Below are positions 34,368 to 43,978 of a DNA stretch of 56,968 nucleotides, in pieces. The stretch's first letter is position 1, and each line of letters opens with the position of its first letter. The stretch covers positions 26,142 through 83,109 of the forward strand of contig PBMH01000008.1 in NCBI GenBank assembly GCA_002722515.1, read 5' to 3'. The stretch is from Alphaproteobacteria bacterium. Its GTDB lineage: Bacteria; Pseudomonadota; Alphaproteobacteria; UBA6615. The translations under genes were made by a program, and so were the position numbers. The notes below the pieces were generated by a model. It did not search any database. It saw only the letters and a list, made by a program, of their open reading frames with translations, and had not been told where the DNA came from.

Positions 34368-36329
34368 TTAGAGGCCGGTCCGCCTCCTCCAGGACTGAAA
34401 CATGAGTATGGTCCACAGCCGGTGTTCCCAGTTGCGGCGCCCCGCCAAGTGCTCTGCCCATGCTCGACGAACCGGTGCGGGGTCTAGAAAATCACCCTGA
34501 CGCAAGGCGGCTTCGCTCAACAGATCTTCAGCCCATTCCCGCAAATCGTTGCAAAGCCAGCGGCCGATGGGAACGCCGAAGCCCATCTTTGGTCGTTCGA
34601 CAAGGTGCTGCGGTACATAGCGTTCGAGAAGCCGGCGAATTGGCCATTTTGTGGTTCCGTTGCGTAGTTTCACCGACAACGGGAGCTGCCAGGCTAGCGC
34701 GCCGACTTCGTGATCGAGGAACGGGACCCGGCTCTCGAGGCCGACCGCCATAGAGGCACGGTCTAATTTCACCAGTATATCGTTGGGCAAATATCCGATT
34801 GTGTCGAGCAACAGCATCTCCAGCGTGAAGTTGCCTAGATCTGGCCATTTGCCGGTCGCCCCACCGAAGCTTTTAGGCTCGTGAGCTGCAGGCACCAGCG
34901 CGCTGGAGTCGTTCCACTGGGAAAGAAGTTCGACATAGAGTGCCCGCCGGTCGGGTGCGCGCAGGAGTTCGGCAAGCTTGTGTACCTTGTGTCCGACTTG
35001 GTTCTGACGTTTCTCCTTGCTGCGCCAGAATGTTGCTCCCCGATAGAGTCCATCCCAACCCTGCGGGGGTACCGTGCGCATGGCACGTGCATTTAGGCGT
35101 CGCACCGATGCAGGCATCAACTCTACAAAGCCGCCGATTCGGTTGCCCCACGCATAGCGGTTGTAGCCAATGAACTGCTCGTCGCCGCCGTCACCCGAGA
35201 GCGCGACGGTGACCGATTCACGAGCGAGCCGCGAGACTAAAAATGTTGGAATCTGGGATGAGTCTGCGAACGGTTCGTCATAGATATTGGGCAAGTCGGG
35301 AATGACATCTCGCGCCTCTTTCGGCGTGACGTAGAGCTCGGTGTGGTCGGTTCCAATATGATCGGCGACCGCTGCGGCATAATTTGCCTCGTTATAGGCG
35401 GCCTCTTGGAACCCGATAGAAAATGTCCGGACTGGCCGGTTACTGCGCGCTTGCATGAGGGCGACGACGGTCGAAGAGTCGAGGCCACCCGACAGAAACG
35501 CGCCCAGCGGAACGTCGGACACCATGCAGCGCTCCACCGCCTTGCCGAGCACATCTTCTAGGACGTTGACTGCCTCGTCCGGCGAGACGGTCGAGGCTTC
35601 TCCGACCCCGACCCTTGCGATTTCTGCCGCCGACCAATAGGAGGACGGTTCCGGTGGTTCGCTGGCCAGTGCTTGGGCGTCGATAGTCAGCGTTGTGCCT
35701 GGTATTAGCTTGCGTGTGTTTCGGTAGATGGCATGGGGTGCGGGGATGTTACCGAATCGTAGATAGAGCGCGAGGGCATCCGGGTTAATGTGTTCAACGA
35801 AATCGGGGTGGGCGCGGATCGCAGAAAGCTCTGATCCGAAAGCGATGCCGCCGTTAAACCATGCATAGTAGAGAGGCTTTTGACCGTAGCGGTCGCGTGC
35901 CAAGGAGAGCGTGTGTTTGACGCGGTCCCAAAGCGCGAACGCGAACATGCCATTCGCCTGCTCGAGTGCAGACGTTAGTCCGTCCCGCTCAATAAGCGCG
36001 AGAAGGATCTCGGTGTCGGATGTGCCGCGAAACCTTGTGCCGCGCGCTTCCAGGTCCGCGCGCAACTCAGGGAAGTTGTAGATCTCGCCATTGAAGGAGA
36101 TGATGTAGCGGCCAGACGCTGAAAACATGGGCTGATGCCCTGTCTCTTTCAGGTCGATAATCGCTAAACGCCGATGTGCAATGCCGAAACCGAGTTCCGG
36201 ATCGGTCCAGATACCGTTGCCGTCTGGACCGCGATGGGCTACGGCTAGACCCATGATCTCGATGATGTTTGCAAGGGTTGACTCGTCGAGGCTGGCGCGC
36301 GGAGACCAGTATCCTGCGATACCACACAT
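34368..36329 (-). CDS. asnB: Asparagine synthase (glutamine-hydrolysing)-like amidotransferase
   Basis: Protein of 653 residues with two domains. The class II glutaminase domain starts with MCGIAGYWS, so Cys2 is the nucleophile, and contains [13 protein letters not shown] and GTSDTEILL. The synthetase domain has the ATP-binding loop [13 protein letters not shown] near 270-285, and [17 protein letters not shown]. These are full functional motifs. In glycan loci, members of this family often amidate a uronic acid or modify the polymer rather than make free asparagine. The location among glycosyltransferases favours that. The start overlaps the previous stop by one base (TAATG), showing coupling. 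Confidence 0.9.
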   Translation of the reverse strand: MCGIAGYWSPRASLDESTLANIIEIMGLAVAHRGPDGNGIWTDPELGFGIAHRRLAIIDLKETGHQPMFSASGRYIISFNGEIYNFPELRADLEARGTRFRGTSDTEILLALIERDGLTSALEQANGMFAFALWDRVKHTLSLARDRYGQKPLYYAWFNGGIAFGSELSAIRAHPDFVEHINPDALALYLRFGNIPAPHAIYRNTRKLIPGTTLTIDAQALASEPPEPSSYWSAAEIARVGVGEASTVSPDEAVNVLEDVLGKAVERCMVSDVPLGAFLSGGLDSSTVVALMQARSNRPVRTFSIGFQEAAYNEANYAAAVADHIGTDHTELYVTPKEARDVIPDLPNIYDEPFADSSQIPTFLVSRLARESVTVALSGDGGDEQFIGYNRYAWGNRIGGFVELMPASVRRLNARAMRTVPPQGWDGLYRGATFWRSKEKRQNQVGHKVHKLAELLRAPDRRALYVELLSQWNDSSALVPAAHEPKSFGGATGKWPDLGNFTLEMLLLDTIGYLPNDILVKLDRASMAVGLESRVPFLDHEVGALAWQLPLSVKLRNGTTKWPIRRLLERYVPQHLVERPKMGFGVPIGRWLCNDLREWAEDLLSEAALRQGDFLDPAPVRRAWAEHLAGRRNWEHRLWTILMFQSWRRRTGL

Positions 36330-37495
36330 TACTTGCCTTTCGGGTGAGTTGTGACGAGCTGATAGATATCGTCATAGGCGCGGGCACACACGCTGATATC
36401 ATAAGCGCGCTCAATCTCTTTATAGGCAGCTTGACCCATGGCCTGGCGCTGGCCGCCATTCATGCTGAGGCCTAGAATGGCCTTTGACATGGCCTGGGTG
36501 TTGCCCGGGGGGACGAGGATACCGGTGACGCCGTCATCTATCAGCTCGCTCGTCCCGCCGACCTTGGTTGCGATTACCGGCTTACTGGTTGCCATGGCCT
36601 CGATAACCGCGTTCGGTAGACCTTCTTCATGGGAGCTCAGGATTGAAATATCCGCTGTGTTGATAAGGGCGGGGATCTCGTTTCTTGGCCCCAAGAAACG
36701 GATATTCTCGGTGAGTCCTGCCGCTTCGGCTTGGTCCCTCAGCCGTTCTCCGATTCCGTCGTCGCGTCCTACGCAAAGCAGTCGCCAGCCCCTGGGTAAA
36801 TCCGACTTAATGAGGTCCAGGGCGGCAATCAGATCTGCATGTCCCTTGTAGGGGATCAGGTTAGCCACGATCACCAGCACTAGTTGATCGGGCCCTATGC
36901 CCATGGTTGCACGCCACGCTGTGCCGAGCGCGCGATTGGGCCGATAGATATTCGTGTCCACGCCATTACGTATCACCCAGAGCCGTTCGTTAGGTGCTCG
37001 CTCGCGACGCAGGTCTCGGCGGATCGCTTCGCTGTTAGCGATGATGATTGACATTCGACGGTGCAGGGCACGTTCTAAAGTCGCCAGAACAGGATGATTT
37101 TTCTGGTAGTAGGCGAGGCTGCGGCGACTCATAATCATCCGCTTCTGGCCCGCGAGCAATGCGCACAGGCTGCCGACGAGATAGGCCTCTGGGAGCACGA
37201 AGTGTGCGATGTCCGGCCGGTGTCGCAGAAACCAAAGCCAGAGCCAAGGCATCAATATTGCGGCGCGAAACAGGCGTAAGGGCCCGCCTGATCGTCTGCT
37301 GCGCCGGACGAGTGGCGGGGAGAATACTCGGAAGCCGTCTGATTTTAGTTGGGCTGCTAGCGGCCCCGGCTGGGTCAATGTGATGATGTCCACCTGCCAG
37401 CGCGAACGGTCGAGCCGTGGTACTATCTCAGTGATCTGCCGCTCGGCACCCCCCACCTGCAGCGAACCGATGACGATGACGATCCGTTTAGCCAT
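36329..37495 (-). CDS. Glycosyltransferase, GT4 family
   Basis: Protein of 388 residues, GT-B fold. It begins [17 protein letters not shown], the common GT4 acceptor-domain start. The donor domain contains [18 protein letters not shown] and the E-x7-E region [21 protein letters not shown], followed by [20 protein letters not shown]. It is one of three clear GT4 enzymes in the locus, each differing in the acceptor domain, so they probably build different linkages of one oligosaccharide. It is coupled to the amidotransferase gene. Confidence 0.9.
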   Translation of the reverse strand: MAKRIVIVIGSLQVGGAERQITEIVPRLDRSRWQVDIITLTQPGPLAAQLKSDGFRVFSPPLVRRSRRSGGPLRLFRAAILMPWLWLWFLRHRPDIAHFVLPEAYLVGSLCALLAGQKRMIMSRRSLAYYQKNHPVLATLERALHRRMSIIIANSEAIRRDLRRERAPNERLWVIRNGVDTNIYRPNRALGTAWRATMGIGPDQLVLVIVANLIPYKGHADLIAALDLIKSDLPRGWRLLCVGRDDGIGERLRDQAEAAGLTENIRFLGPRNEIPALINTADISILSSHEEGLPNAVIEAMATSKPVIATKVGGTSELIDDGVTGILVPPGNTQAMSKAILGLSMNGGQRQAMGQAAYKEIERAYDISVCARAYDDIYQLVTTHPKGK

Positions 37496-37516
37496 GATGC
37501 CGCGGTCGGACCGGCC

Positions 37517-38002
37517 CTAGTTAGCGACCGGGAACCGGATCACGGCTTCCATGACTTCGCGCGCGACACCCTGCCCGCCTTTGCGAGATAGAACATGTTT
37601 AGCGGCGTCGATCACCTGCGGGTGTGCGTCCGCGACGGCAATTGGGTAACCGACGACATCAATCGCAGGGAGATCGTTGATATCGTTGCCGACGAACATC
37701 AGCCTGTCGGCCGAGAAGCCGTGGTCGGCGCATAGGGCTTTGATTGCGATTGCCTTGTCGACGACGCCGTGCAGCACAGGTATCTGCAGTTTGGCGCCCC
37801 GCGCACGAACTACCGCGCTGGTCTCGGTGGAGACAATGAAAGTCGGGAAGTTGAGTGTCCGCAGCCTGTCGAAGGCTAGCCCATCCGCGCGGTTGCACCA
37901 GACTGCCTCCGTACCGTCGCCGAAAACGAGGACACGGTTGTCGGTAAGGACGCCATCGAAGTCGAATATGATAGCGTCGAGATCTTCTGAATTTACGATC
38001 AT
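37517..38002 (-). CDS. KdsC-like HAD phosphatase
   Basis: Small HAD-superfamily phosphatase of 161 residues without a cap domain, like KdsC and the phosphatase domain of CMP-sialate synthetases. Nucleophile and acid/base are Asp14 and Asp16 in IIFDFDGVLTDN. Motif II is FIVSTETSAVVRAR, and the C-terminal motif is VGNDINDLPAIDVVGYPIAV. Members remove the phosphate from Kdo-8-P, KDN-9-P or similar 9-phosphates. With NeuB- and NeuA-like genes 9-11 kb upstream in the same unit, a nonulosonate-9-phosphate is a likely substrate. Its start overlaps the stop of the glycosyltransferase gene upstream by four bases (ATGA). Confidence 0.85.
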   Translation of the reverse strand: MIVNSEDLDAIIFDFDGVLTDNRVLVFGDGTEAVWCNRADGLAFDRLRTLNFPTFIVSTETSAVVRARGAKLQIPVLHGVVDKAIAIKALCADHGFSADRLMFVGNDINDLPAIDVVGYPIAVADAHPQVIDAAKHVLSRKGGQGVAREVMEAVIRFPVAN

Positions 38003-39237
38003 GGGGTTAGCCGTTCCCGGTTATGCGTCTGCTCGATGATGTGTCGGTAGGTCTCGATATACAGATCGACGACCCGGTCCCAGGAAAAATCGCCGGCACG
38101 CATGGACGCGTCGGCGGCGCGAGAGCGGCGATATTTAGAATCCTGCATCAGTCGGTCCATGGCCTCGGCTAAAGCATACGGGTCGGCGACGGGTACCATC
38201 TCTCCCCAGCGACCGTCCGCGACTATATCTCGGCATCCCGGGCCGTTGGTGGTGACGACGGGTAATCCCGCGGCCATGGCTTCTACCAGGGCGATACCAA
38301 AAGTCTCAATGTGGGAGGGGAAAACGAACGCGTCCGCAGCGCTGTAGAGATCGACAAGATCATCGCCGGGAAGCTGGAGGTTGATGGCCGCGTCGGCCGA
38401 CCCCATCGTGCCGAGAAGGTGCAACCTATCAGCCACTGCAAGGTCCTCCGCACGCGATTGAAGCGCGTCGGTTCCGGCCCCGGCGACAACGACCGCGAAT
38501 GACATGTTGCTCCGGTCCGCGAGTTTGCGCGTGGCTTTTAAGAGGTCATCATATCCCTTCTTCGGATGGTTGCGCCCCACGGAAAGAAACATAAACGCAT
38601 CCTCAGGGATCCCGTGTCGCCGGCGTGTCGCCTTACGATCACCATCGGCTGCGAACCGTTCCAGATCAACGCCATTGGGTATGTGGCGGATGGCGTCCGG
38701 CGCAACGCCAAGCTTCACATACTCTGCCGCTACCGAATCCGTAATGGCCACCAGCATGTCGGCACGTGGTAACCAGTCTCGAACAAGCCCGTCGATTCTC
38801 GGATTTAGCCGCATCCCATATCCAATCTCCGGCGCCACCTGAATATCTTCTCCGGCGCATCGTACAAGGTGGGGAGTGCGGCCTGCGGCGTGGCGTATTA
38901 GTGCGACGCCGATTGGGAAGCCGATCGTGCCGTGCCAGATATCAATCCCATTTTTGTGCGCCAGACGGGAAAGACACGCGGCGATCCAGCGTGAGCCTAA
39001 ATCGGGCCAGTGATGGACCAGTGTCATTGTTTTGGGAGGAAACGCCGCGAGGGTGTAGGGCAACTGATTGCGAACCTGGCGGAGGTCGCGCAGGTTGCGG
39101 GCCGGCACTGCGACGACGGGGCTATGGCCGCGCGCCGCCAGTCGCATGGCAATATTATGCAGCCCGACTTCTACACCGCCGAGCGCGGGGAGGAATGTTG
39201 ATGTCGGCATACCGATTTTTAACGGGATGTCTGTCAT
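37999..39237 (-). CDS. Glycosyltransferase, GT4 family
   Basis: Protein of 412 residues, GT-B fold. The N-terminus IGMPTSTFLPALGGVEVGLHNIA is a typical acceptor-domain start. The donor domain has FLSVGRNHPKKGYDDLL and FPSHIETFGIALVEAMAAGLP, with the E-x7-E pair. It is linked at both ends by four-base ATGA overlaps, to the preceding putative transferase gene and to the phosphatase gene that follows. This tight packing suggests that the three products act in the same step or pathway. The substrate is not deducible. Confidence 0.9.
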   Translation of the reverse strand: MTDIPLKIGMPTSTFLPALGGVEVGLHNIAMRLAARGHSPVVAVPARNLRDLRQVRNQLPYTLAAFPPKTMTLVHHWPDLGSRWIAACLSRLAHKNGIDIWHGTIGFPIGVALIRHAAGRTPHLVRCAGEDIQVAPEIGYGMRLNPRIDGLVRDWLPRADMLVAITDSVAAEYVKLGVAPDAIRHIPNGVDLERFAADGDRKATRRRHGIPEDAFMFLSVGRNHPKKGYDDLLKATRKLADRSNMSFAVVVAGAGTDALQSRAEDLAVADRLHLLGTMGSADAAINLQLPGDDLVDLYSAADAFVFPSHIETFGIALVEAMAAGLPVVTTNGPGCRDIVADGRWGEMVPVADPYALAEAMDRLMQDSKYRRSRAADASMRAGDFSWDRVVDLYIETYRHIIEQTHNRERLTP

Positions 39238-40355
39238 GTTGCCTCGACCAAACCATCGGCACCGGAACTGTTTAGCGTATTGTTAAGGATGGCACTGAAC
39301 CTAGAAACAAAGTCGTGTGCGGCTGTTGGGCCGATGAGTGCTGAGCGATAGGTCTCTTGCGCCGCTGCGGCCATGTCGGCCATCGAGTGGCTCTGGTCGT
39401 CGACTGTGTCAATTATCTCAAGGATGTCCGAGAGGTCCCATTTGTAGGCTACGATTGTCTCTCCACTGCGGAATATATTGGGCCAGGTTTCCATATGAGA
39501 CATGTCGGGCTTCAGCAGCGTGGATCCACAGAGCGTAGCTTCAAAATCCTTAAGCGTGATCTCACCAAACCCGAAGGGTGAAACTACTAGGCGCGTGTTG
39601 CGCATCTCTTCGAGAAATGCGCGACGCCCAAGCTTGTTTGTGGCCATGCGCCCGTCGAGGAGGGCGGCAATACGACGGCGTTGGTGAGAAACGGTGGCGC
39701 GGGAGTAGTTGATTCCCATGCGGCAGGTGAAGGGTATGTCGCGGCTTGTATGGGCGGGGGTGAAATCAGTCGGGACACGGAGCAGCCAATCGATCGGCAG
39801 CTTCTGCCGCAAAGCCATGCGGGTCGGGCCGTGTAGGGAATAGTCGGCAAGGCCAGAATTCCAAGAAACGCATAGCCGGTCGAGATGCGCAGAATCGACC
39901 ACAACACGTGGCGTCGCTTCGTCCATGTCCGTAATTCCCTCGGCACGGTGATAATAATCGGCCCAGATTCGGTTTCCGTAATGGGGTTGCATGTAGATGT
40001 TGCGGTCCTGCAGAAGTTGTGACTTGGCATACACTTTCACCAGTGGCAGCACTTGGGGCTGCAGCCACCCGGTGCTATCGGATATATCAAACCAGGCGAC
40101 CGGAGCCTTTTGGCCGAGGTCGGCGATGTCCTCAAGGACCCGCGTGTCTCCCTCGGTAGCCCAACGTGAGCTATAAACGCGACTCTCAATGAACAGTGCA
40201 TCGCAGTCCACGGTGCGTGGATCTGCTGGATTGCAGTGAAAACTGATATCAAGACCGGCGTCGGCCAGCGCTCGTCGGTGTACGACGAGCGGAAATAGGA
40301 AGGCCCGACCGTTCGGGGATTCGAACCCGCGTGTGAGGATATGAATACGACGCAT
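39234..40355 (-). CDS. Putative glycosyltransferase with exostosin-like C-terminus
   Basis: Protein of 373 residues not assigned to a firm family. The C-terminal third has LVVSPFGFGEITLKDFEATLCGS followed by LLKPDMSHMETWPNIF. This resembles the donor site of exostosin-like and spore-coat-type glycosyltransferases, where a glycine-rich stretch precedes an acidic residue. The N-terminal half has ILTRGFESPNGRAFLFPLVVHRRAL, reminiscent of a GT-B acceptor domain. No signal peptide or membrane segment is seen. It overlaps the following GT4 gene by four bases, which supports a shared role. The transferase call is moderately sure. Confidence 0.65.
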   Translation of the reverse strand: MRRIHILTRGFESPNGRAFLFPLVVHRRALADAGLDISFHCNPADPRTVDCDALFIESRVYSSRWATEGDTRVLEDIADLGQKAPVAWFDISDSTGWLQPQVLPLVKVYAKSQLLQDRNIYMQPHYGNRIWADYYHRAEGITDMDEATPRVVVDSAHLDRLCVSWNSGLADYSLHGPTRMALRQKLPIDWLLRVPTDFTPAHTSRDIPFTCRMGINYSRATVSHQRRRIAALLDGRMATNKLGRRAFLEEMRNTRLVVSPFGFGEITLKDFEATLCGSTLLKPDMSHMETWPNIFRSGETIVAYKWDLSDILEIIDTVDDQSHSMADMAAAAQETYRSALIGPTAAHDFVSRFSAILNNTLNSSGADGLVEAT

Positions 40356-40367
40356 TATATTGCAGTC

Positions 40368-40384
40368 GCCGGCTCGTTCCGGCG
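40368..40384 (-). other. Short GC hairpin between methyltransferase and transferase genes
   Basis: CGCCGG / CCGGCG with a 6-base loop lies in the 42-base gap after the methyltransferase gene. No T-run follows on the minus strand, so it is probably not a full terminator. It could be a stabiliser or chance. Confidence 0.25.
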
Positions 40385-40397
40385 CGCTAACGTTTTC

Positions 40398-41171
40398 TCA
40401 ATTGTCGCCGCGCGAACAGTAGAAGGTCATGAAGTTCCCGTAGAAGGGCGGCGATGTGGCGTCCGACTCGAGCATGCGGAGAAGGTTTTCGCGGTCGAAC
40501 CACTGGGTGTCAAAATACGGATACTCGACCCGGTCAATATGGAAGCCGGTGGCGCGTAGGCAGCGATGCATAGAATCATTCGAAAACAGGCTGATATGGG
40601 TCGGATCGTGCAGCATGCGATATCGGTTTCCGAATCGGCGGGCACATCCGGAGTCGAAGTCGGGTGTTCCAAGAATCAGCAATCCCCCGGGTTGCAGAAG
40701 CGCAAGGGCGCGACCGAGCGCAACGACCGGATCGGGCAGGTGCTCAATAACGTGATACATTACGATGAGATCAAACATGCCCGACGCGAAGTCGGCATCT
40801 TCGAACGGGCCGACGAAGATGTTTCCATATTGGGCTGCATGTTCGGCGGCCGCAGCCGATAGTTCGACACCGTGCCGTTCCCAATCCGGATTGAGAGCGG
40901 ACAGGAGCCATCCCGGGCCGCAGCCGATGTCGAGTACCCGTCCAGGTGACAGCTGTGCAATGAATTCCAGTTCGGGCCTGATGTTGTTCACATATTGGTC
41001 TCTTTCGGCGAATCTATCGCGGATATTTCCGTCGGGATCGACAGACTTTGTCCAATAGGTGTCGTCCCCGGCTTCAGACTTACCAGCCGGCACGGTCACG
41101 TAGTAGGCGTCCGTCTGATAGAGTGATCGCATGGCGGTAGCTAGGTCAAAATTCGGAATATCGCGGAACAT
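40398..41171 (-). CDS. Class I SAM-dependent methyltransferase
   Basis: Cytosolic protein of 257 residues with the Rossmann-type SAM site. Motif I is VLDIGCGPGWLLSAL (about residues 79-93), the acidic residue after strand 2 is in HGVELS, and FDLIVMYHVIEHLPDP is motif IV. LALLQPGGLLILGTPD follows. This is the methyltransferase type 11/23 group, common in glycan loci, where it may methylate a sugar or a lipid-linked oligosaccharide. The stretch before the domain (about 75 residues) is specific and may bind the acceptor. It begins 7 bases after the radical SAM gene, so the two are probably co-translated. Confidence 0.9.
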   Translation of the reverse strand: MFRDIPNFDLATAMRSLYQTDAYYVTVPAGKSEAGDDTYWTKSVDPDGNIRDRFAERDQYVNNIRPELEFIAQLSPGRVLDIGCGPGWLLSALNPDWERHGVELSAAAAEHAAQYGNIFVGPFEDADFASGMFDLIVMYHVIEHLPDPVVALGRALALLQPGGLLILGTPDFDSGCARRFGNRYRMLHDPTHISLFSNDSMHRCLRATGFHIDRVEYPYFDTQWFDRENLLRMLESDATSPPFYGNFMTFYCSRGDN

Positions 41172-41178
41172 GTTTTCC

Positions 41179-42258
41179 CTAGCGAGTCAGAGCTTTGAGA
41201 AGTCGGGGGTGCCGCCGACGTGCATAATCTATGATAACGCGCTTGCGGTTCTCATCGATAAACTGATCGACTGCTTGGTATCGGGTGCAGCTTTTGCATA
41301 CCTCGGGCAGGCTTCCCTCGGTCCAGTTCTCTCGGTATGCGCGCAAGCGTTCGCCGTTCCAGATTTCGTCGAGGGTTTGGTCCTTGACATTCCCGACCTT
41401 GATTTCGCTTTCGAGATCGACACAGACGCAAGCTCCAACATTCCCGTCGGCGAGAATGTGCAGGCGTCGATACATCTCGAAACATGGTGACTTAACTTTT
41501 TCTGCTAACGGGATCGGCTTGTCGAGCGAAGTGCCTTCGGGCACGTCCTCCTTCTGGATTCGGCCACCCCAGGCGTCATAAACCTCTAGGTAGTCGATGT
41601 TAGATTCGCCAATAAGCCCGGCGATGGTTTGATAGGTCTCGGTCGCTTCCCATGTGGCGCGTTCGCCCTCGACTCGAAGATGGAGCGAGATTTGTACGGG
41701 CTGGCCAAGCTCGCGATTCAGCCGTGCGGCGGCGATGATATTTTCAACGACCTTGCCGTACTTGTCGTTTCCATAATAGCGCTCATAGCCTTCGCGACTT
41801 CCGATGAAGGTCGAGATGGCTAGGCGCGTTAGTCCGGACTTAAGCAACGTCTCGTAGCCGAAACGGTCGAGAAGAATTGCGTTGGTGTAGAGGAAAATAT
41901 CCTGTATTTCGGGAAGCGCTCGCGCCATGCGGATGCGGGTGACAATCTCTTTGTCTACCAGGGGGTCGCCGACGGTTGGTGTGAAGTTGATGTTGCCGCC
42001 GCCGCTAGAAGCATATTCGTATAGCGCCTTCTCGTAGACATTTAGCGGCATGTTCACCTTGGGGCGTTGCATGAAGCGGTAGCCGCAGAACGAGCAGTTC
42101 GCATTACAAAGGTTTGTCGTTTCCACACCAAAGTTGATGAAGGTTTTCTCCATCAGGTTCCGCAAAATGTTATGCGGCAGGATTCGCGCAATAGAATCGA
42201 CAATGCGGCTACGCCAACGTTGTTTACGGACTCCTCCCGCAGAGCGTTTACTGCGCAT
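41179..42258 (-). CDS. Radical SAM protein with SPASM-like C-terminus
   Basis: Protein of 359 residues. The radical SAM cluster motif CxxxCxxC is at Cys51, Cys55 and Cys58 (LCNANCSFCGYRF). The TIM-barrel part includes NINFTPTVGDPLVDKEIV, the GGEP-type region. The C-terminal section has cysteines in SPCFEMYRRLHILADGNVGACVC and CKSCTR, arranged like a SPASM or twitch domain for extra iron-sulfur clusters. Members epimerise, dehydrogenate or otherwise modify peptides and sugars. In a glycan locus a sugar or lipid-linked substrate is more likely than a peptide. No small peptide gene was seen next to it. Confidence 0.88.
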   Translation of the reverse strand: MRSKRSAGGVRKQRWRSRIVDSIARILPHNILRNLMEKTFINFGVETTNLCNANCSFCGYRFMQRPKVNMPLNVYEKALYEYASSGGGNINFTPTVGDPLVDKEIVTRIRMARALPEIQDIFLYTNAILLDRFGYETLLKSGLTRLAISTFIGSREGYERYYGNDKYGKVVENIIAAARLNRELGQPVQISLHLRVEGERATWEATETYQTIAGLIGESNIDYLEVYDAWGGRIQKEDVPEGTSLDKPIPLAEKVKSPCFEMYRRLHILADGNVGACVCVDLESEIKVGNVKDQTLDEIWNGERLRAYRENWTEGSLPEVCKSCTRYQAVDQFIDENRKRVIIDYARRRHPRLLKALTR

Positions 42259-42282
42259 TTCGGATTGCCATTCTTTGTAGTG

Positions 42283-43902
42283 TCATGAGCCGAAATATCG
42301 GTCGTGAAAGCCGGGCGGACAAGTATCCGATACTATTGTGTCAGCGAGACGGTCACCGAGTCGATCGCGGTCGATGCGAAATCGGCCACGTGCGTCCCGG
42401 GTTGCCGACACGATTGGGCATCGCTCAATCAGATTTGCACGATTGTTTTCGTCAAAAGGCCTAATCCCCAAGTCGGCAAAAAGCATCGGTTCTGAACTTG
42501 CCAGTGTGTCAATGAACGCTGTTCCGGCAAAATCGAAGATGAATGCATCCGCGCGTGTTGCGGTAGGGTCAAACTGCCCCTCTATTATTGCGTCGGCATA
42601 GTGTGCGAGATAGCGGGCCTCGCGGGCAATCCCGGCTGGGTGCAGCTTGACCGCGACCCGATAGCCCAGACCTTTTAGCATTTGGATAAGGTTGATCTGC
42701 CAGTCTAGATACAGAATGTCTGGCGGCTTTCGATTTGGAAAATCGCCGAATTGCTCGCCTAGGTATCCTCCTGCAACATATACCACCGTACCGGTTTTCT
42801 CCCGCGTTCGGTTTGAACGGGATCTTTCGAAAATCTTCTGATGATGTGGGCTGCCGAGCGCACGAAACTCGATATTAGGCGCTGATTCTACCAGCGCTGT
42901 TCCGCCCGCGGCCAGGCGCGCAGCCAGTGCATCGCGCTCACCGCCGCTGTGGGCATAGTAGATGTCGCAGTCGGGAAATTCGGCAAGACCCCACTCATAG
43001 TCGGCGAAGAAAACCCGCTCACCTCCGTGGGCACAGCGCAGAACAGGCCGACCTTCGCGCCGGTAAAACCAGCCAGCAATTCGCCCGAGGTGCTTAGGTG
43101 TGCCACTGACGAGCATTTCCCCTAATGGTCGCGCTCGCAAATGTTGTTCGAAAGTCTTGAAATCGATCCATGATTTGGCGAGATGCCGGGCGGTCAGGTT
43201 TGTACCAAGTGCGCTGACCGTTTCGCGCAACGCCACGTCGTCGATGAACTGATTGGTTATTCGTGTGTAGGTGCGAGCTATCTCTGCCACGCTTTCGGTG
43301 AGTGATGATGGAACGCTATGTTCGTGATCCCAATCCAGATTCGTTACAGGCCAGTCGATAGCGGGTCGGGTGTCTGCGCTGAGCAGCGTGTTGACCAAGT
43401 TGTTTCGATTGTGCACGTCAATCCGGTTTGCGCCGGCTAGCTGGGCCCGTTGATGAGCGCGCGCGCGGCGCAGGCCTTTACGCAGACGGGTCCGCAGTCT
43501 GAGATCAACCGGGTGATGCCAGATCCGCAATAACGGTGAGTGCGATGGGTCACCGCCAGCGTCGAGAAAAGCCAGCATCGGACTGGCCTTTGGATCGAAG
43601 TTTATGGTCTGCGCCGCTCGGCGTGCGTTAGCGATGTCGAGTGCGAGCCGGGAGATGAAGGCGAGATCTGTGATGATGTCGTATGTTTTAGCCCGCGTCA
43701 CGGCCGCGGCATCATCTCCCGGGTTTAGCGCCCGAGTTGTTTTTACTAGGCCATCGATCAGTGCACGGGTAAGTGCGTTATAGGAATCATAGGCGGTTGG
43801 CCACACTAAATCCTCGAGCACCAGATGCGGATGCGCGTCGCCTAACACCGAGAGATCCATCGCGACAGGTGCCGGTGCGGCGACCATTGGGTTTTTAGTC
43901 AT
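42283..43902 (-). CDS. Large unassigned protein, GT-B-like C-terminus
   Basis: Protein of about 539 residues from the ATG at 43902; a TTG-started reading from 43992 would overlap the ABC exporter gene. The N-terminal 300 residues match nothing recognised; they are helical and arginine-rich (RLRTRLRKGLRRARAHQRAQLAG). The C-terminal 200 residues look like one half of a capsule-type glycosyltransferase: VVYVAGGYLGEQFGDFP, then GYRVAVKLHPAGIAREARYL, and AFIFDFAGTAFIDTLASSEPMLFAD. The KLHP and the late acidic-glycine stretch resemble the donor site of CDP-glycerol or Kdo-type polysaccharide transferases. It probably transfers a nucleotide-activated residue. Confidence 0.7.
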   Translation of the reverse strand: MTKNPMVAAPAPVAMDLSVLGDAHPHLVLEDLVWPTAYDSYNALTRALIDGLVKTTRALNPGDDAAAVTRAKTYDIITDLAFISRLALDIANARRAAQTINFDPKASPMLAFLDAGGDPSHSPLLRIWHHPVDLRLRTRLRKGLRRARAHQRAQLAGANRIDVHNRNNLVNTLLSADTRPAIDWPVTNLDWDHEHSVPSSLTESVAEIARTYTRITNQFIDDVALRETVSALGTNLTARHLAKSWIDFKTFEQHLRARPLGEMLVSGTPKHLGRIAGWFYRREGRPVLRCAHGGERVFFADYEWGLAEFPDCDIYYAHSGGERDALAARLAAGGTALVESAPNIEFRALGSPHHQKIFERSRSNRTREKTGTVVYVAGGYLGEQFGDFPNRKPPDILYLDWQINLIQMLKGLGYRVAVKLHPAGIAREARYLAHYADAIIEGQFDPTATRADAFIFDFAGTAFIDTLASSEPMLFADLGIRPFDENNRANLIERCPIVSATRDARGRFRIDRDRLGDRLADTIVSDTCPPGFHDRYFGS

Positions 43903-43978
43903 TGCACGGCCCAGGACCCCAGTGGGCGGCAGCGGTGTAAAATATACCCAGGCTGAAACTATGCCTTCGCACTTTGTC

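Noticed and set aside
41179-42258. Radical SAM gene as part of a RiPP peptide cluster
   Set aside because: No short precursor peptide ORF with an RBS was found on either side, and neighbours are glycan genes.
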